This document shows, piece by piece, positions 1 through 8,083 of a stretch of DNA of 11,460 nucleotides; positions within the stretch are counted from its first letter, which is position 1, and every line of letters begins with the position of its first letter. Under the pieces are notes generated by a model. The model saw only the letters and a list, made by a program, of their open reading frames with translations. It searched no databases and was not told where the DNA came from. Source of the DNA: Actinomycetes bacterium (GTDB lineage: Bacteria; Actinomycetota; Acidimicrobiia; Spongiisociales; UBA4744). Location: NCBI GenBank assembly GCA_024641205.1, contig JAHEDM010000043.1:1-11460 (forward strand). The letters run 5' to 3'. Position numbers and translations under genes: made by a program.

Positions 1-1000
1 AGTACGACCCGATGTCGAATAACCCGGTTGCCAGGGCCAGAGCGAGAATCAGTTGCTGATAGCGCGGTGCGAGGACAATCGGCACGCTGAACGCCATCAG
101 ACCGGCCACCCAGGCCATCCCAAACACCGTGACGGCCGCATTGACCAGAGGATTTCGACGCGGTACCACGGCATACCAGAACGTTGTTGCCACCAGCGTC
201 ATACCTACCGCCCCTGCGATAGCAAGTGGAGTATTACCCTCCGCTAGGTAGATGGCAGAAAAGGCACCCAACCCACCCAGCAGACCGAAGAGGCTCACCG
301 GCGCAAATCCTTGCCTGCGCAGGGTGGCATAGAACTCACCGAGCGCAACGATCACCGCACCGAGCACAAACAGCCAAAGCCAGAACCCTCCCAGGATGAT
401 CGCTCCGACCAGCAGTGCGACCAGCGCAAGCCCGGTAACAACTCGCATGGTCAGGTCGGAGGGGCCCCGCATCTCCGGCAGGGCCGGTGCGGATGTCTCG
501 CCGGTAACGTCATCGAACCCAACCAGGCCCGATTCCATGCCGGGCATCGCAGCCGCTACAGCCTGCATCTCGAATTCCTCACCTGCGGCCTCAGCGATGG
601 CGTCGGCCAGGCCCTGATACTCCTGTGTGGTTGCCCGGATATAGTCCTCGCGGGTGAATTCGTCGAATGAGCTCGCCCCGGTGACGAAGTCTTCGAAATC
701 TTCCCCTTCGCCCAGGGCTTCGGCTACTTTCCCTTCGAGGTCGGCTGGTTCGGACGGGATGTCGCCATCCGCCGGAGGCCCACCACGTCGAGCATCGAGA
801 TCGTACGTATCGGCGGCGGGCTTCAGCTCGTCCTGAAGCGGCTCGAAGTCTCCAGCCGCCTGGTCGGACTCATCAACATCTTCGTCATCCGATCGTTCGT
901 CACCCGGCCATTGCGACGGGTGACGGCCACCGGGGAAGGGGACTAACTCTCCGCCTTCTTCGCCATCGTGGGGATGATCATCGCTTCCGTCCACATTCAC
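1..1000 (-). CDS. cdsA: Phosphatidate cytidylyltransferase, N-terminal part (runs off window)
   Basis: CdsA is a membrane enzyme that makes CDP-diacylglycerol from phosphatidic acid and CTP, the precursor for phospholipids. The visible 333 codons have two parts. Residues 1 to about 180 are hydrophilic and rich in Asp and Glu, with no membrane segment. From about residue 185 (MRVVTGLALVALLVG) hydrophobic helices begin, followed by GEFYATLRRQGFAPV and, at the very edge, LFDIGSY, which matches the CdsA family. The C-terminal half and signature lie outside the window. The GTG start at 1000 overlaps the frr stop codon by four bases (GTGA), and an AGGAG lies about 11 nt upstream; a second in-frame GTG at 994 is possible. 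It is the last visible gene of the rpsB operon. The family call is firm. The long acidic extension is unusual beside the short tail of E. coli CdsA. Confidence 0.88.
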   Translation of the reverse strand, partial: MNVDGSDDHPHDGEEGGELVPFPGGRHPSQWPGDERSDDEDVDESDQAAGDFEPLQDELKPAADTYDLDARRGGPPADGDIPSEPADLEGKVAEALGEGEDFEDFVTGASSFDEFTREDYIRATTQEYQGLADAIAEAAGEEFEMQAVAAAMPGMESGLVGFDDVTGETSAPALPEMRGPSDLTMRVVTGLALVALLVGAIILGGFWLWLFVLGAVIVALGEFYATLRRQGFAPVSLFGLLGGLGAFSAIYLAEGNTPLAIAGAVGMTLVATTFWYAVVPRRNPLVNAAVTVFGMAWVAGLMAFSVPIVLAPRYQQLILALALATGLFDIGSY

Positions 1001-1548
1001 ACCTCGAGCAGCTCCTGCTCTTTGTGTTCCAAGAGCTCGTCAACACGGGCAGTATGTTCGTCGGTGATGTCCTGCAATTCCTTCTCCGCTCGCCGGATGT
1101 CATCTTCGGAGACCTCACCCTCGAGAGCCTCGATGTCGTCCTTGATATGGCGGCGGATGTTACGGATTGCCACCCGGCCGTCCTCGGCCATGTTCCGCAC
1201 CACGCGAATCAGTTCCTTGCGGCGCTCTTCGGTGAGCGGTGGAAAGGCTAAACGGATCACGACCCCGTCGCTCGCCGGATTCAATCCAAGCCCGGCTGCG
1301 TTGATGGCCTTCTCGACGTTTCCCATCGATGCTTTGTCGTAGGGCGACACGACGAGCAGGCGAGGCTCCGGCACGGAGAAGGAAGCGAGCTGCTGCAGCG
1401 GGGTTGGTGTGCCGTAATAATCGACCATGACCCGGTGCAGGATCCCGGGATTGGCTCGACCGGTGCGGATCGTTCCGAACTCCGCCTGCACATGCTCGAT
1501 AGCCGAGTCCATCTTCTGCGTTGCGTCGGCCAAGGATTCTTGGATCAT
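997..1548 (-). CDS. frr: Ribosome recycling factor
   Basis: RRF acts in the cytoplasm with EF-G to split the post-termination ribosome so that it can be reused. The product is 183 aa, close to the 185 aa of the E. coli protein, so it is full length. Family landmarks are visible: RTGRANP at residues 28-34 in the first long helix, YYGTPTPLQQLASFSVPEPR at 44-63 in the small second domain, and PPLTEERRKEL at 103-113 at the return into the three-helix bundle. The C-terminal half is highly charged and helical, as expected. The ATG at 1548 has GGGAGAAG about five bases upstream. The gene lies 12 nt behind pyrH, and its stop overlaps the cdsA start, consistent with one transcript. Confidence 0.97.
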   Translation of the reverse strand: MIQESLADATQKMDSAIEHVQAEFGTIRTGRANPGILHRVMVDYYGTPTPLQQLASFSVPEPRLLVVSPYDKASMGNVEKAINAAGLGLNPASDGVVIRLAFPPLTEERRKELIRVVRNMAEDGRVAIRNIRRHIKDDIEALEGEVSEDDIRRAEKELQDITDEHTARVDELLEHKEQELLEV

Positions 1549-1560
1549 GGTCTTCTCCCG

Positions 1561-2265
<705 letters not shown>

Positions 2266-2293
2266 GGCCCTGACTCCCCTCCGTAGGTCTGCT

Positions 2294-2914
2294 TCAATCC
2301 TCCTGCTCACCTACTGCGATCCTGGCGAACCGCTTGACGCCGATGTTCTCTCCCATCTTGGCAGCTAGTCGCGCAACAAGCTCGCCGACGGTCCCATCGA
2401 ATTTCTCGGTGTTGACGAATTCCTGCTCGTAGAGAACGAAGTCCTGATAAAAGGAGTTGACCTTCCCCTCCACAATCCTCGGGATGATGGTTTCGGGTTT
2501 GCCTTCGTTGACGGCCTGGCGGGCAATCATGTCGCGTTCCTTGTCGAGCGCATCGGCCGGAACCGCTTCTTTGGAAACCCACCGCGGCGCAGCAGCAGCA
2601 ATGTGCATGGCGACGTCGTCTGCGACCTCCTGAAATTCGGGACTCTTGGCAACAAAGTCCGTCTCGCTCGACAGTTCGACAATCACTCCCATGACGGGCC
2701 GTTCGAACTGATGATGGACATACATTCCGATGGTTCCCTGGTTGGCGTCCCGATCGGCGCGCTTTTTGGCGTCGGCCAGACCCTTCTCACGGAGGTAGTC
2801 CTTCGCCTTCTCGTAATCGCCGCCCATTTCGGCGAGCGCCTTCTTGGCGTCCATCATTCCGACGTTGGTGTCCTTGCGTAGCTTCTGCACGTCCTGTGCC
2901 GTGAAATCGCTCAC
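2294..2914 (-). CDS. tsf: Elongation factor Ts
   Basis: EF-Ts is the nucleotide exchange factor that reloads EF-Tu with GTP during translation. The product is 206 aa, the short form seen in actinobacteria and Thermus; the E. coli protein is about 283 aa. The N-terminal UBA-like domain occupies residues 5-45 (LRKDTNVGMMDAKKAL), followed by the core with the EF-Tu contact motif TDFVAKSPEF at 85-94 and a C-terminal dimerisation region ending MGENIGVKRF. The start is GTG at 2914, since AGGAG lies five bases upstream and the UBA domain then begins normally; the frame is open further up but overlaps rpsB. It is eight bases behind the rpsB stop, so the two are almost certainly co-transcribed. Confidence 0.97.
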   Translation of the reverse strand: MSDFTAQDVQKLRKDTNVGMMDAKKALAEMGGDYEKAKDYLREKGLADAKKRADRDANQGTIGMYVHHQFERPVMGVIVELSSETDFVAKSPEFQEVADDVAMHIAAAAPRWVSKEAVPADALDKERDMIARQAVNEGKPETIIPRIVEGKVNSFYQDFVLYEQEFVNTEKFDGTVGELVARLAAKMGENIGVKRFARIAVGEQED

Positions 2915-2922
2915 GATGTCTC

Positions 2923-3648
2923 CTACTCCTCGGTACCGGGCTCGGCAGGGGTCGCTCCCTTGAGGGCAATCTCGCGGCCTTCCTGACAAGCAGCCGCGAT
3001 GACCGAAGCCACGAGGTGCGCAGAGCGGATTGCATCATCGTTGCCCGGAATGACGACATCGATGAGATCCGGATCGCAGTTCGTGTCGACCAGAGCCACC
3101 ACCGGAATCTTGAGGCGGGCCGCCTCTCGCAAGGCGATCTGTTCGTTGTTGAGATCGATCGTAAAAAGGATATCCGGAAGTGAGGTCATCGCCTGAACCC
3201 CGCCCAGGACCCGTTGCAGCTTCTCCAATTCACGCCGCAAGCGGAGCCGCTCCTTCTTCGGACGGAGCGCCATCTCCCCGGAGGCTTCCATCGCCTCGAG
3301 TTCCTTCATGTAGTAGATGCGTTTCTGAATCGTCGAGAAGTTGGTGAGCATCCCACCCAGCCAACGGAAATTCACGTAGGGCATCTGTGCTTGCTCGGCG
3401 GCGTCCTGGATTGCCCCCGATGCCTGCTTCTTCGTCCCGACGAACAGCACAGCCCCGCCGGCTGCCACGGTGTCGCGAACGAAGTCGTACGCTCGTTGAA
3501 CCTGCTCCAGGGTTTGCCTGAGATCGACGATGTGGATCCCGTTGCGCTCGCCGTAGATATACGGCTCCATCTTGGGGTTCCATCTGCGGGTCTGGTGCCC
3601 GAAATGGACACCCGCCTCCAGCAGCTGTTTCATAGTGACTGCTGCCAC
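2923..3648 (-). CDS. rpsB: 30S ribosomal protein S2
   Basis: S2 is a structural protein of the small ribosomal subunit. The 241-aa product begins VAAVTMKQLLEAG and carries the S2 landmarks GVHFGHQTRRWNPKM at residues 13-27, VGTKKQA at 70-76, RWLGGMLTNF at 95-104, and DTNCDPDLIDVVIPGNDDA at 188-206. The basic helical hairpin KKERLRLRRELEKLQ at 131-145 fits the coiled-coil insertion of the family. The GTG at 3648 is preferred over the ATG at 3633 because AAAGGAGA lies upstream at good spacing and because actinobacterial S2 proteins share the same short lead before MKQLL. It is the first gene of the rpsB-tsf-pyrH-frr-cdsA string and has its own upstream region of 180 nt. Confidence 0.97.
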   Translation of the reverse strand: MAAVTMKQLLEAGVHFGHQTRRWNPKMEPYIYGERNGIHIVDLRQTLEQVQRAYDFVRDTVAAGGAVLFVGTKKQASGAIQDAAEQAQMPYVNFRWLGGMLTNFSTIQKRIYYMKELEAMEASGEMALRPKKERLRLRRELEKLQRVLGGVQAMTSLPDILFTIDLNNEQIALREAARLKIPVVALVDTNCDPDLIDVVIPGNDDAIRSAHLVASVIAAACQEGREIALKGATPAEPGTEE

Positions 3649-3687
3649 TGCTCTCTCCTTTGTTCGGTTGTTCCTCCGCTCACCCTG

Positions 3688-3718
3688 GCACGAGAAACGT
3701 GCGTGCGGCCGTGAGGCC
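3688..3718 (-). promoter_or_regulatory. Two small hairpins in the rpsB leader
   Basis: If the promoter proposed at 3787-3816 is right, rpsB has a leader of roughly 130 nt. Read on the minus strand, it contains GGCC-TCAC-GGCC (3718-3707) and then GCACG-TTTCT-CGTGC (3702-3688), about 40 nt before the GTG. Many rpsB operons are controlled by S2 binding to the mRNA leader, so these could belong to such a structure. The stems are only four and five base pairs, so the call is tentative. Confidence 0.25.
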
Positions 3719-3786
3719 ACTCCCGCAGAACGCGCTGAGCGTCCCGACCGATGGGAGGATGCAGTGAGCGTGCGAATTGGGGCGGA

Positions 3787-3816
3787 AGTGTACCAGTACC
3801 GGCGCGAGAGATCGAA
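3787..3816 (-). promoter_or_regulatory. Possible rpsB operon promoter
   Basis: On the minus strand a TACACT -10 box (3792-3787) is preceded by TGG, giving an extended TGn element. A weak -35, TTCGAT (3816-3811), lies 18 nt upstream. It is in the right place between whiG and rpsB. The -35 matches TTGACA poorly, so confidence is moderate to low. Confidence 0.4.
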
Positions 3817-3822
3817 GTGAGA

Positions 3823-3835
3823 CCGGTGCTACCGG
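3823..3835 (-). terminator. Short hairpin across the whiG stop codon
   Basis: Read on the minus strand, CCGGT-AGC-ACCGG forms a perfect five-base-pair stem with a three-base loop spanning the TAG stop of whiG. There is no following T run, so it is not a typical intrinsic terminator. It may only weakly separate whiG from rpsB or be fortuitous. Confidence 0.2.
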
Positions 3836-4620
3836 AATGAAGGCTCTGTCATGCGATTTCGCAAGCTCATTACCGACTTGGTGTGGATCTGACAAACGCG
3901 CGATTCTGTCACTCCCAACACGCTGCCGATCTCAGCCAGGGTCAGGCCTTCGTAGTAGTAGAGGGTCACGACCAACCGCTCCCGTTCCGGTAGACGATTG
4001 ACCGCATCGGCGAGAACGCGCTTCATTTCTTCGATCTGAAAAGCAGCTTCCGGGTTGGTCCCTTTCCGGTCCGGCACGAGGTCGCCGACGGCGGCGGAAT
4101 TCCGGTCGGGTGAAAGCAACTCGTCAAGCGCCACGAGCCCGAGGGTCGACATCTCCGCCAGAGCATCGAGTAGCTGCTCGAGTGGCATATCTACCTTCGC
4201 AGCCAGCTCCTCTTCGGTGGGACTCCGGTGCAGCTTGTGTTCGAGCTCGGCCATTGATCGCTCGATCTCTCTGGCCCGGGCGCGCACCGAACGTGGCACC
4301 CAGTCGAGAGCCCGCAACTCATCGAGAATGGCTCCTTTGACGCGGCTAATGGCATAGGTCTCGAATTTGATACCCCGCTCGAGATCGAACTTGTCGATCG
4401 CGTCGATGAGACCGAAGATGCCATAGGAGACCAGATCGGATTGCTCGACGTTGCGAGGCAAACCAACGCCGACTCGACCCGCCACGAACTTCACGAGCGG
4501 CGAATACTGGAGGATCAAACCCTCTCGGGCTTGCTCGTCCCCTGTTGCCTTGAACCTTTCCCACAGCTCGCGGACATGTCGCTCCGCGGCGTCTTCAGGC
4601 TCGCGGATGGCTTCGTTCAT
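3829..4620 (-). CDS. whiG: WhiG/FliA-family (sigma-28 type) RNA polymerase sigma factor
   Basis: This is an alternative sigma factor that directs RNA polymerase to TAAA-N15/16-GCCGATAA type promoters. In other bacteria this family drives motility (FliA) or sporulation (WhiG). The 263-aa product has region 2 at about 35-110 (ILQYSPLVKFVAGRV, VEQSDLVSYGIFGLIDAI, IKFETYAISRVKGAILDELRALDW), region 3 at about 112-175, and region 4 at 200-255 with LTLAEIGSVLGVTESRVCQIH as the helix-turn-helix. Similarity to Streptomyces WhiG, recalled from memory, is high, including LYYYEGLTLAEIG. The ATG at 4620 lies inside the end of xerC (26-nt overlap), with only a weak CAGG upstream, suggesting translational coupling. 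The regulon cannot be told from this window, and no flagellar gene is visible. Confidence 0.93.
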   Translation of the reverse strand: MNEAIREPEDAAERHVRELWERFKATGDEQAREGLILQYSPLVKFVAGRVGVGLPRNVEQSDLVSYGIFGLIDAIDKFDLERGIKFETYAISRVKGAILDELRALDWVPRSVRARAREIERSMAELEHKLHRSPTEEELAAKVDMPLEQLLDALAEMSTLGLVALDELLSPDRNSAAVGDLVPDRKGTNPEAAFQIEEMKRVLADAVNRLPERERLVVTLYYYEGLTLAEIGSVLGVTESRVCQIHTKSVMSLRNRMTEPSFR

Positions 4621-5488
4621 ATGTTGACCTGAGATGATCGCGAGTTACGGCAGTGTAAATCTGCGTGGTGGCTAGTTCAACGTGTCCGAGTAATTCTTGT
4701 ACGGCCCGCAAATCGGCCCCTCCTTCCAGGAGGTGCGTAGCGAACGAGTGACGGAACGCGTGGGGAAAGGTGGCCGACCTGTTTTGGACGACTCGCCGGA
4801 GGTTGCGCGTTCCCATCGGACCGCCCCGCGCCCCCACCCACAGGTAATCGCCGGCCGCCGGTCCGGCCAGCACCGGTCTGCCAGACGCCAGGTATCGGTC
4901 GACTGCATCCCGGGCAGGTTTACCGAGCGGAACGGTGCGCTGTCTATTCCCTTTGCCTGCCACTCGCACGAACTCCTGATCGCGGACTTCTCCGATTCGC
5001 AGGGCTGCCAGCTCTGCAACACGAACCCCGGTGGCGTACAAGAATTCGAGGATCGCCCGATCGCGCAGTTCAAGCGGCTCCGAGCCCTGGATCGAATCAA
5101 GTAGATCTCGAACCGTGCGCTGCGGAAGGGCGTGGGGAAGAGTCTTCGGCCGACGGGGACGAGCGACCTGATCGGCGGGATTGAGGAGAATCTCCCCACG
5201 GCGAGCTTGGTCGGAGAAAAAGACCCGCACGGCTGAGGTCTTCCTGGAGATCGACCGCCGCGCGTAGCCGAGCGTGTCGAGGTACGCGACAAACCTCCGT
5301 ACCAGGAGGCGATCCACGTCCTGTGTGCGGCCGACCCCGGCCCGATCGCAGAAAGCCAGGAATTGGCTCAGGTCGCGGCGATAGGCAGCCAGCGAGTGGG
5401 GGGACAGATTGCGCTGCGAACCCTGCCGAACGAGGAACTCCTCGACGGGCAGGTGTGCCCAGGAGGGGAGGTCGGGAAGCGATCGCAT
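4595..5488 (-). CDS. xerC: Tyrosine recombinase XerC
   Basis: XerC-type recombinases resolve chromosome dimers at dif sites before cell division. The product is 297 aa. Residues 12-100 are the SAM-like core-binding domain (VEEFLVRQGSQRNLSPHSLAAYRRDL). The catalytic domain follows with all six expected residues: R156 (ATGVRVAEL), K179 (AGKGNRQR), H243 and R246 (PHAFRHSFATHLLEGGADL), H269 (ELLGH) and nucleophile Y278 (TTQIYTAVTRDHLR), ending SHPRA. The frame is open to 5920 but overlaps dprA; the ATG at 5488 has AAGGA upstream and gives normal length. It is 31 nt behind dprA. The stretch between the lysine and the HxxR motif seems several residues shorter than in mycobacterial XerC as I recall it. 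It could equally be called XerD; context in actinobacteria favours XerC. Confidence 0.93.
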   Translation of the reverse strand: MRSLPDLPSWAHLPVEEFLVRQGSQRNLSPHSLAAYRRDLSQFLAFCDRAGVGRTQDVDRLLVRRFVAYLDTLGYARRSISRKTSAVRVFFSDQARRGEILLNPADQVARPRRPKTLPHALPQRTVRDLLDSIQGSEPLELRDRAILEFLYATGVRVAELAALRIGEVRDQEFVRVAGKGNRQRTVPLGKPARDAVDRYLASGRPVLAGPAAGDYLWVGARGGPMGTRNLRRVVQNRSATFPHAFRHSFATHLLEGGADLRAVQELLGHVELATTQIYTAVTRDHLRSTYERSHPRA

Positions 5489-5519
5489 CTCCTCATCCTT
5501 GCCGGATCGAACCTCTTGG

Positions 5520-6617
5520 TCAACGTTCCTCAGTTTCTCCCGCACGTGTGCGGTCCATGCCGATGGCAGGAGACGGCCCTCTGCGTCGTGAAACGACCCC
5601 GCCGGATTGCACAACAATGCCACGCGTTTCCAGCCGGACGACGTGAGCGAGCACCTCGGATACCGGGAGGGCGAGCGTGCCTGCCAGTGAATCGACGGTT
5701 CGACCCACAGGCCCCAGAGCGTCAACCAATGCATCACCCACTGCGACCGGCTCACTCGGAACCGGCGGCGGGCCGAGGATGAGGGAAATCGCCTCGACCA
5801 GGTCTTCCGGACCGAGCACCGGAATGGCTCCGTCGCGAATGAGCAGGTTGCAGCCCTCCGATGTCGACCTGCCGACGTCACCGGGAGTGGCCAGCACTTC
5901 GCGGCCCTGTTCGAGGGCACGTCGGGCGGTTATCAACGCTCCCCCATGTCGGGCGGCTTCAACAACAACTACTGCGGCCGAAAGACCCGAGATGATCCGG
6001 TTGCGGGGTGGGAAGCGCCAGCCGAGCGGGGGCGCACCAGGCGGGTATTCGCTGACAATGCACCCACCTGAATCGAGCAGGCCTTGTCCGAGACTGCAAT
6101 GTTCCGGCGGATACCACACGTCCAAGCCGCAGCCCAAAATCGCGGCACCCCGTCCCCCGACCTCCAACGTACCTTGGTGGGCGGCACCGTCGATTCCTCG
6201 CGCCAGTCCGCTGATGACCAGCCACCCCGACGACCCAAGCGCAGCTCCGTAGGCGCGAGCCAGGCCAAGACCGTATGAGGTCGCTTTCCGCGATCCAACT
6301 ACTGCGACTCCACGGTCGGAGGCCATCGTGCCCTTCACAAAGAGCAGGTCCGGGGCATCGGGCAGCTCGGCCAGGTGCTCGGGGAACTCTGCGTCGCCCC
6401 GCATGACGATGCTGACCTCGATCGCAGCAAGCTCGGCTCGGCGGGCAACGGGATCAACCAGGGCCGCCAGCCGGGCCCGTTCCGGCACGTCGACCCTCCC
6501 ATCTCGGACCCCTCGCAGAACTCCCCCTACCCCGCCATAGGTTGCGACGAGCTGCCGCCGGCGGTCCGGGTGCATACCAACGAAGGCCAGGCAGAGAAGC
6601 TCGTCTGGATTCACCAT
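5520..6617 (-). CDS. dprA: DNA-processing protein DprA (Smf)
   Basis: DprA binds incoming single-stranded DNA and loads RecA during natural transformation; it is also kept in many bacteria not known to be competent. The product is 365 aa. Residues 1-65 form a helical N-terminal region (DELLCLAFVGMHPDRRRQL). The Rossmann-like domain spans about 75-285 with VAVVGSRKATSYG at 104-116, SGLARGIDGAAHQGTL at 136-151, GCGLDVWYPPEH at 162-173, SEYPPG at 189-194 and FPPRNRIISGLS at 202-213. A small C-terminal winged-helix-like domain covers about 295-345. The ATG at 6617 overlaps the comM stop by seven bases; a GTG three bases later would overlap by four. The overlap points to coupled translation with comM. 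Confidence 0.95.
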   Translation of the reverse strand: MVNPDELLCLAFVGMHPDRRRQLVATYGGVGGVLRGVRDGRVDVPERARLAALVDPVARRAELAAIEVSIVMRGDAEFPEHLAELPDAPDLLFVKGTMASDRGVAVVGSRKATSYGLGLARAYGAALGSSGWLVISGLARGIDGAAHQGTLEVGGRGAAILGCGLDVWYPPEHCSLGQGLLDSGGCIVSEYPPGAPPLGWRFPPRNRIISGLSAAVVVVEAARHGGALITARRALEQGREVLATPGDVGRSTSEGCNLLIRDGAIPVLGPEDLVEAISLILGPPPVPSEPVAVGDALVDALGPVGRTVDSLAGTLALPVSEVLAHVVRLETRGIVVQSGGVVSRRRGPSPAIGMDRTRAGETEER

Positions 6618-8083
6618 TCCCCCCGAAAACCAAGCGCCTCTGCGGCATGGGCTTCTCCCACTGCGCCCGAACCGTCGAGATCGGCGATGGTCCGAGCCAC
6701 CCTTCGGACCCGGTCGTAACCGCGACCCGTGACGGCGAACCGTTCTACCGCAGCGTGAAACAGCCGGACCGCCTCCGGCTCCCAGGCGAGGGCGTCGAGC
6801 TGAGCACGGCCAAGGGATCGATTCAGGGAACCGCGCTCCGCTTGCGCAGCCCGGGCCGATTCCACTCGCAAACGAACAGCCTCGCTCGACTCGCCGGGGG
6901 GGCCAACCAGGCCGCTCCGTTCCGGCCGGCCAACGACCACTCGTACATCGAACCGGTCGATGAGAGGGCCGGACAGCTTTCGATGGTATCGATCCACTGC
7001 CCCAGGTGAGCACCGGCACGGTTTGACCGGATCACCGCTGAAACCGCACGGACAGGGGTTGGTTGCCGCGATGAGCTGGATGGCGGCCGGAAACGTGACG
7101 GAGATTCCCTTGCGAGCGATCGCTACGTATCCCGACTCAACTGGTTGGCGCAACGCCTCGAGCACCGGTTGTGGGAACTCTCCGAACTCATCGAGAAACA
7201 GCACGCCGCGATGGGCAAGGCTGACTTCGCCCGGAACGGGCATTCCGCTTCCTCCACCCACGATGGCGGGAGTGGTTGCCGTGTGGTGAGGAGCGCAGAA
7301 AGGCGGAGCGGCTGGTGGAACGGTGTGCCGCCCGGCGGCCGACCATATCTTGGCCACTTGCAGCCGCTCGTCATCACTCAGGCGGGGTAGGACGCCGGGC
7401 AAGCATCGAGCCAGCATCGTTTTCCCGGAGCCGGGCGGACCGGACAACAGAAGGTGATGACCGCCTGCGGCGGCTACCTCGAGGGCACGACGAGCATAAG
7501 ACTGGCCCCGCACCTCGGCGAGATCAACCTCCGGTTCGATGGGCTGGTCGATCAGATCCGGAACCGGGCCCCCCGGGCTCTCCCCGAGCGCCACCGAGAT
7601 CGCCTCGCCCAAGGATCCGATGCTGCGCACCATCGCACCTTTGACCAGGGAGGCTTGACCGGCAGCTATTCCCGCCAGAATGCACGGAGCGCTCATGTCC
7701 CGGGCTACGAACCCGGCCGCCAATCCGCCTCGTGCTTCACGCACAGATCCGTCCAGAGCCAGCTCGCCGAGGGCAACGACTTGGGTGACCGCGTAGGGGA
7801 CGGCTCCCGAGGCAGCCAGCACGCCGAGTGCAATGGGCAGGTCGTAAGCCGATCCTGCCTTGGGCAAGTCGGCCGGGGCCAGATTGACGGTCACCCGGCG
7901 GCTAGGAAAGCGGTAGCCGGACGATGCCATGGCGGCCCGTACCCGGTCTTTTGCCTCCCGCACTGCGGTGTCGGGCAGACCGACGAGCATGAACTTCGTT
8001 TCCTGGCTGCCAACGTGGACTTCAACTCGAACCGGGCGGGGCTCAACGCCGACCAGCGCTACAGATGTAATTGCTGCGAACAT
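6611..8083 (-). CDS. comM: YifB/ComM family Mg-chelatase-like AAA+ ATPase
   Basis: ComM is a hexameric helicase that promotes branch migration when transforming DNA is integrated; orthologues occur widely, including in bacteria not known to take up DNA. The 490-aa product is full length. Residues 1-165 are the ChlI-type N-terminal domain (FMLVGLPDTAVREAKDRVRAA, VNLAPADLPKAGSAYDLPIA). The AAA+ core has Walker A GPPGSGKT at 215-222, Walker B GVLFLDEF at 293-300, and the family's Cys cluster NPCPCGFSGDPVKPCRCSP at 342-360. GPLIDRFDV at 372-380 is the arginine-finger region. The C-terminal domain contains RGYDRVRRVARTIADL at 454-469. No Shine-Dalgarno precedes the ATG at 8083 and no other start is available before an upstream in-frame stop, so translation may be leaderless. 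It overlaps dprA by seven bases. Confidence 0.95.
   Translation of the reverse strand: MFAAITSVALVGVEPRPVRVEVHVGSQETKFMLVGLPDTAVREAKDRVRAAMASSGYRFPSRRVTVNLAPADLPKAGSAYDLPIALGVLAASGAVPYAVTQVVALGELALDGSVREARGGLAAGFVARDMSAPCILAGIAAGQASLVKGAMVRSIGSLGEAISVALGESPGGPVPDLIDQPIEPEVDLAEVRGQSYARRALEVAAAGGHHLLLSGPPGSGKTMLARCLPGVLPRLSDDERLQVAKIWSAAGRHTVPPAAPPFCAPHHTATTPAIVGGGSGMPVPGEVSLAHRGVLFLDEFGEFPQPVLEALRQPVESGYVAIARKGISVTFPAAIQLIAATNPCPCGFSGDPVKPCRCSPGAVDRYHRKLSGPLIDRFDVRVVVGRPERSGLVGPPGESSEAVRLRVESARAAQAERGSLNRSLGRAQLDALAWEPEAVRLFHAAVERFAVTGRGYDRVRRVARTIADLDGSGAVGEAHAAEALGFRGEW

Noticed and set aside
2266..2310. Fifteen-codon extension of pyrH
   Set aside because: The downstream ATG at 2265 has a clear GGAGG-type site and the normal distance to LKLSGE; the longer form would overlap tsf.
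4595..5488. Reading xerC as a phage or integron integrase marking a mobile element
   Set aside because: Its location between dprA and whiG and its XerC-type ending (ERSHPRA) match the chromosomal housekeeping recombinase; no attachment site or cargo is seen.
5489..5920. N-terminal extension of xerC up to 5920
   Set aside because: It overlaps the well-conserved end of dprA, and the ATG at 5488 with AAGGA gives the family length.
6618..7019. N-terminal extension of dprA up to 7019
   Set aside because: It overlaps comM in another frame; the residues are Arg/Ser/Gly-rich shadow sequence, and the start at 6617 fits the family.
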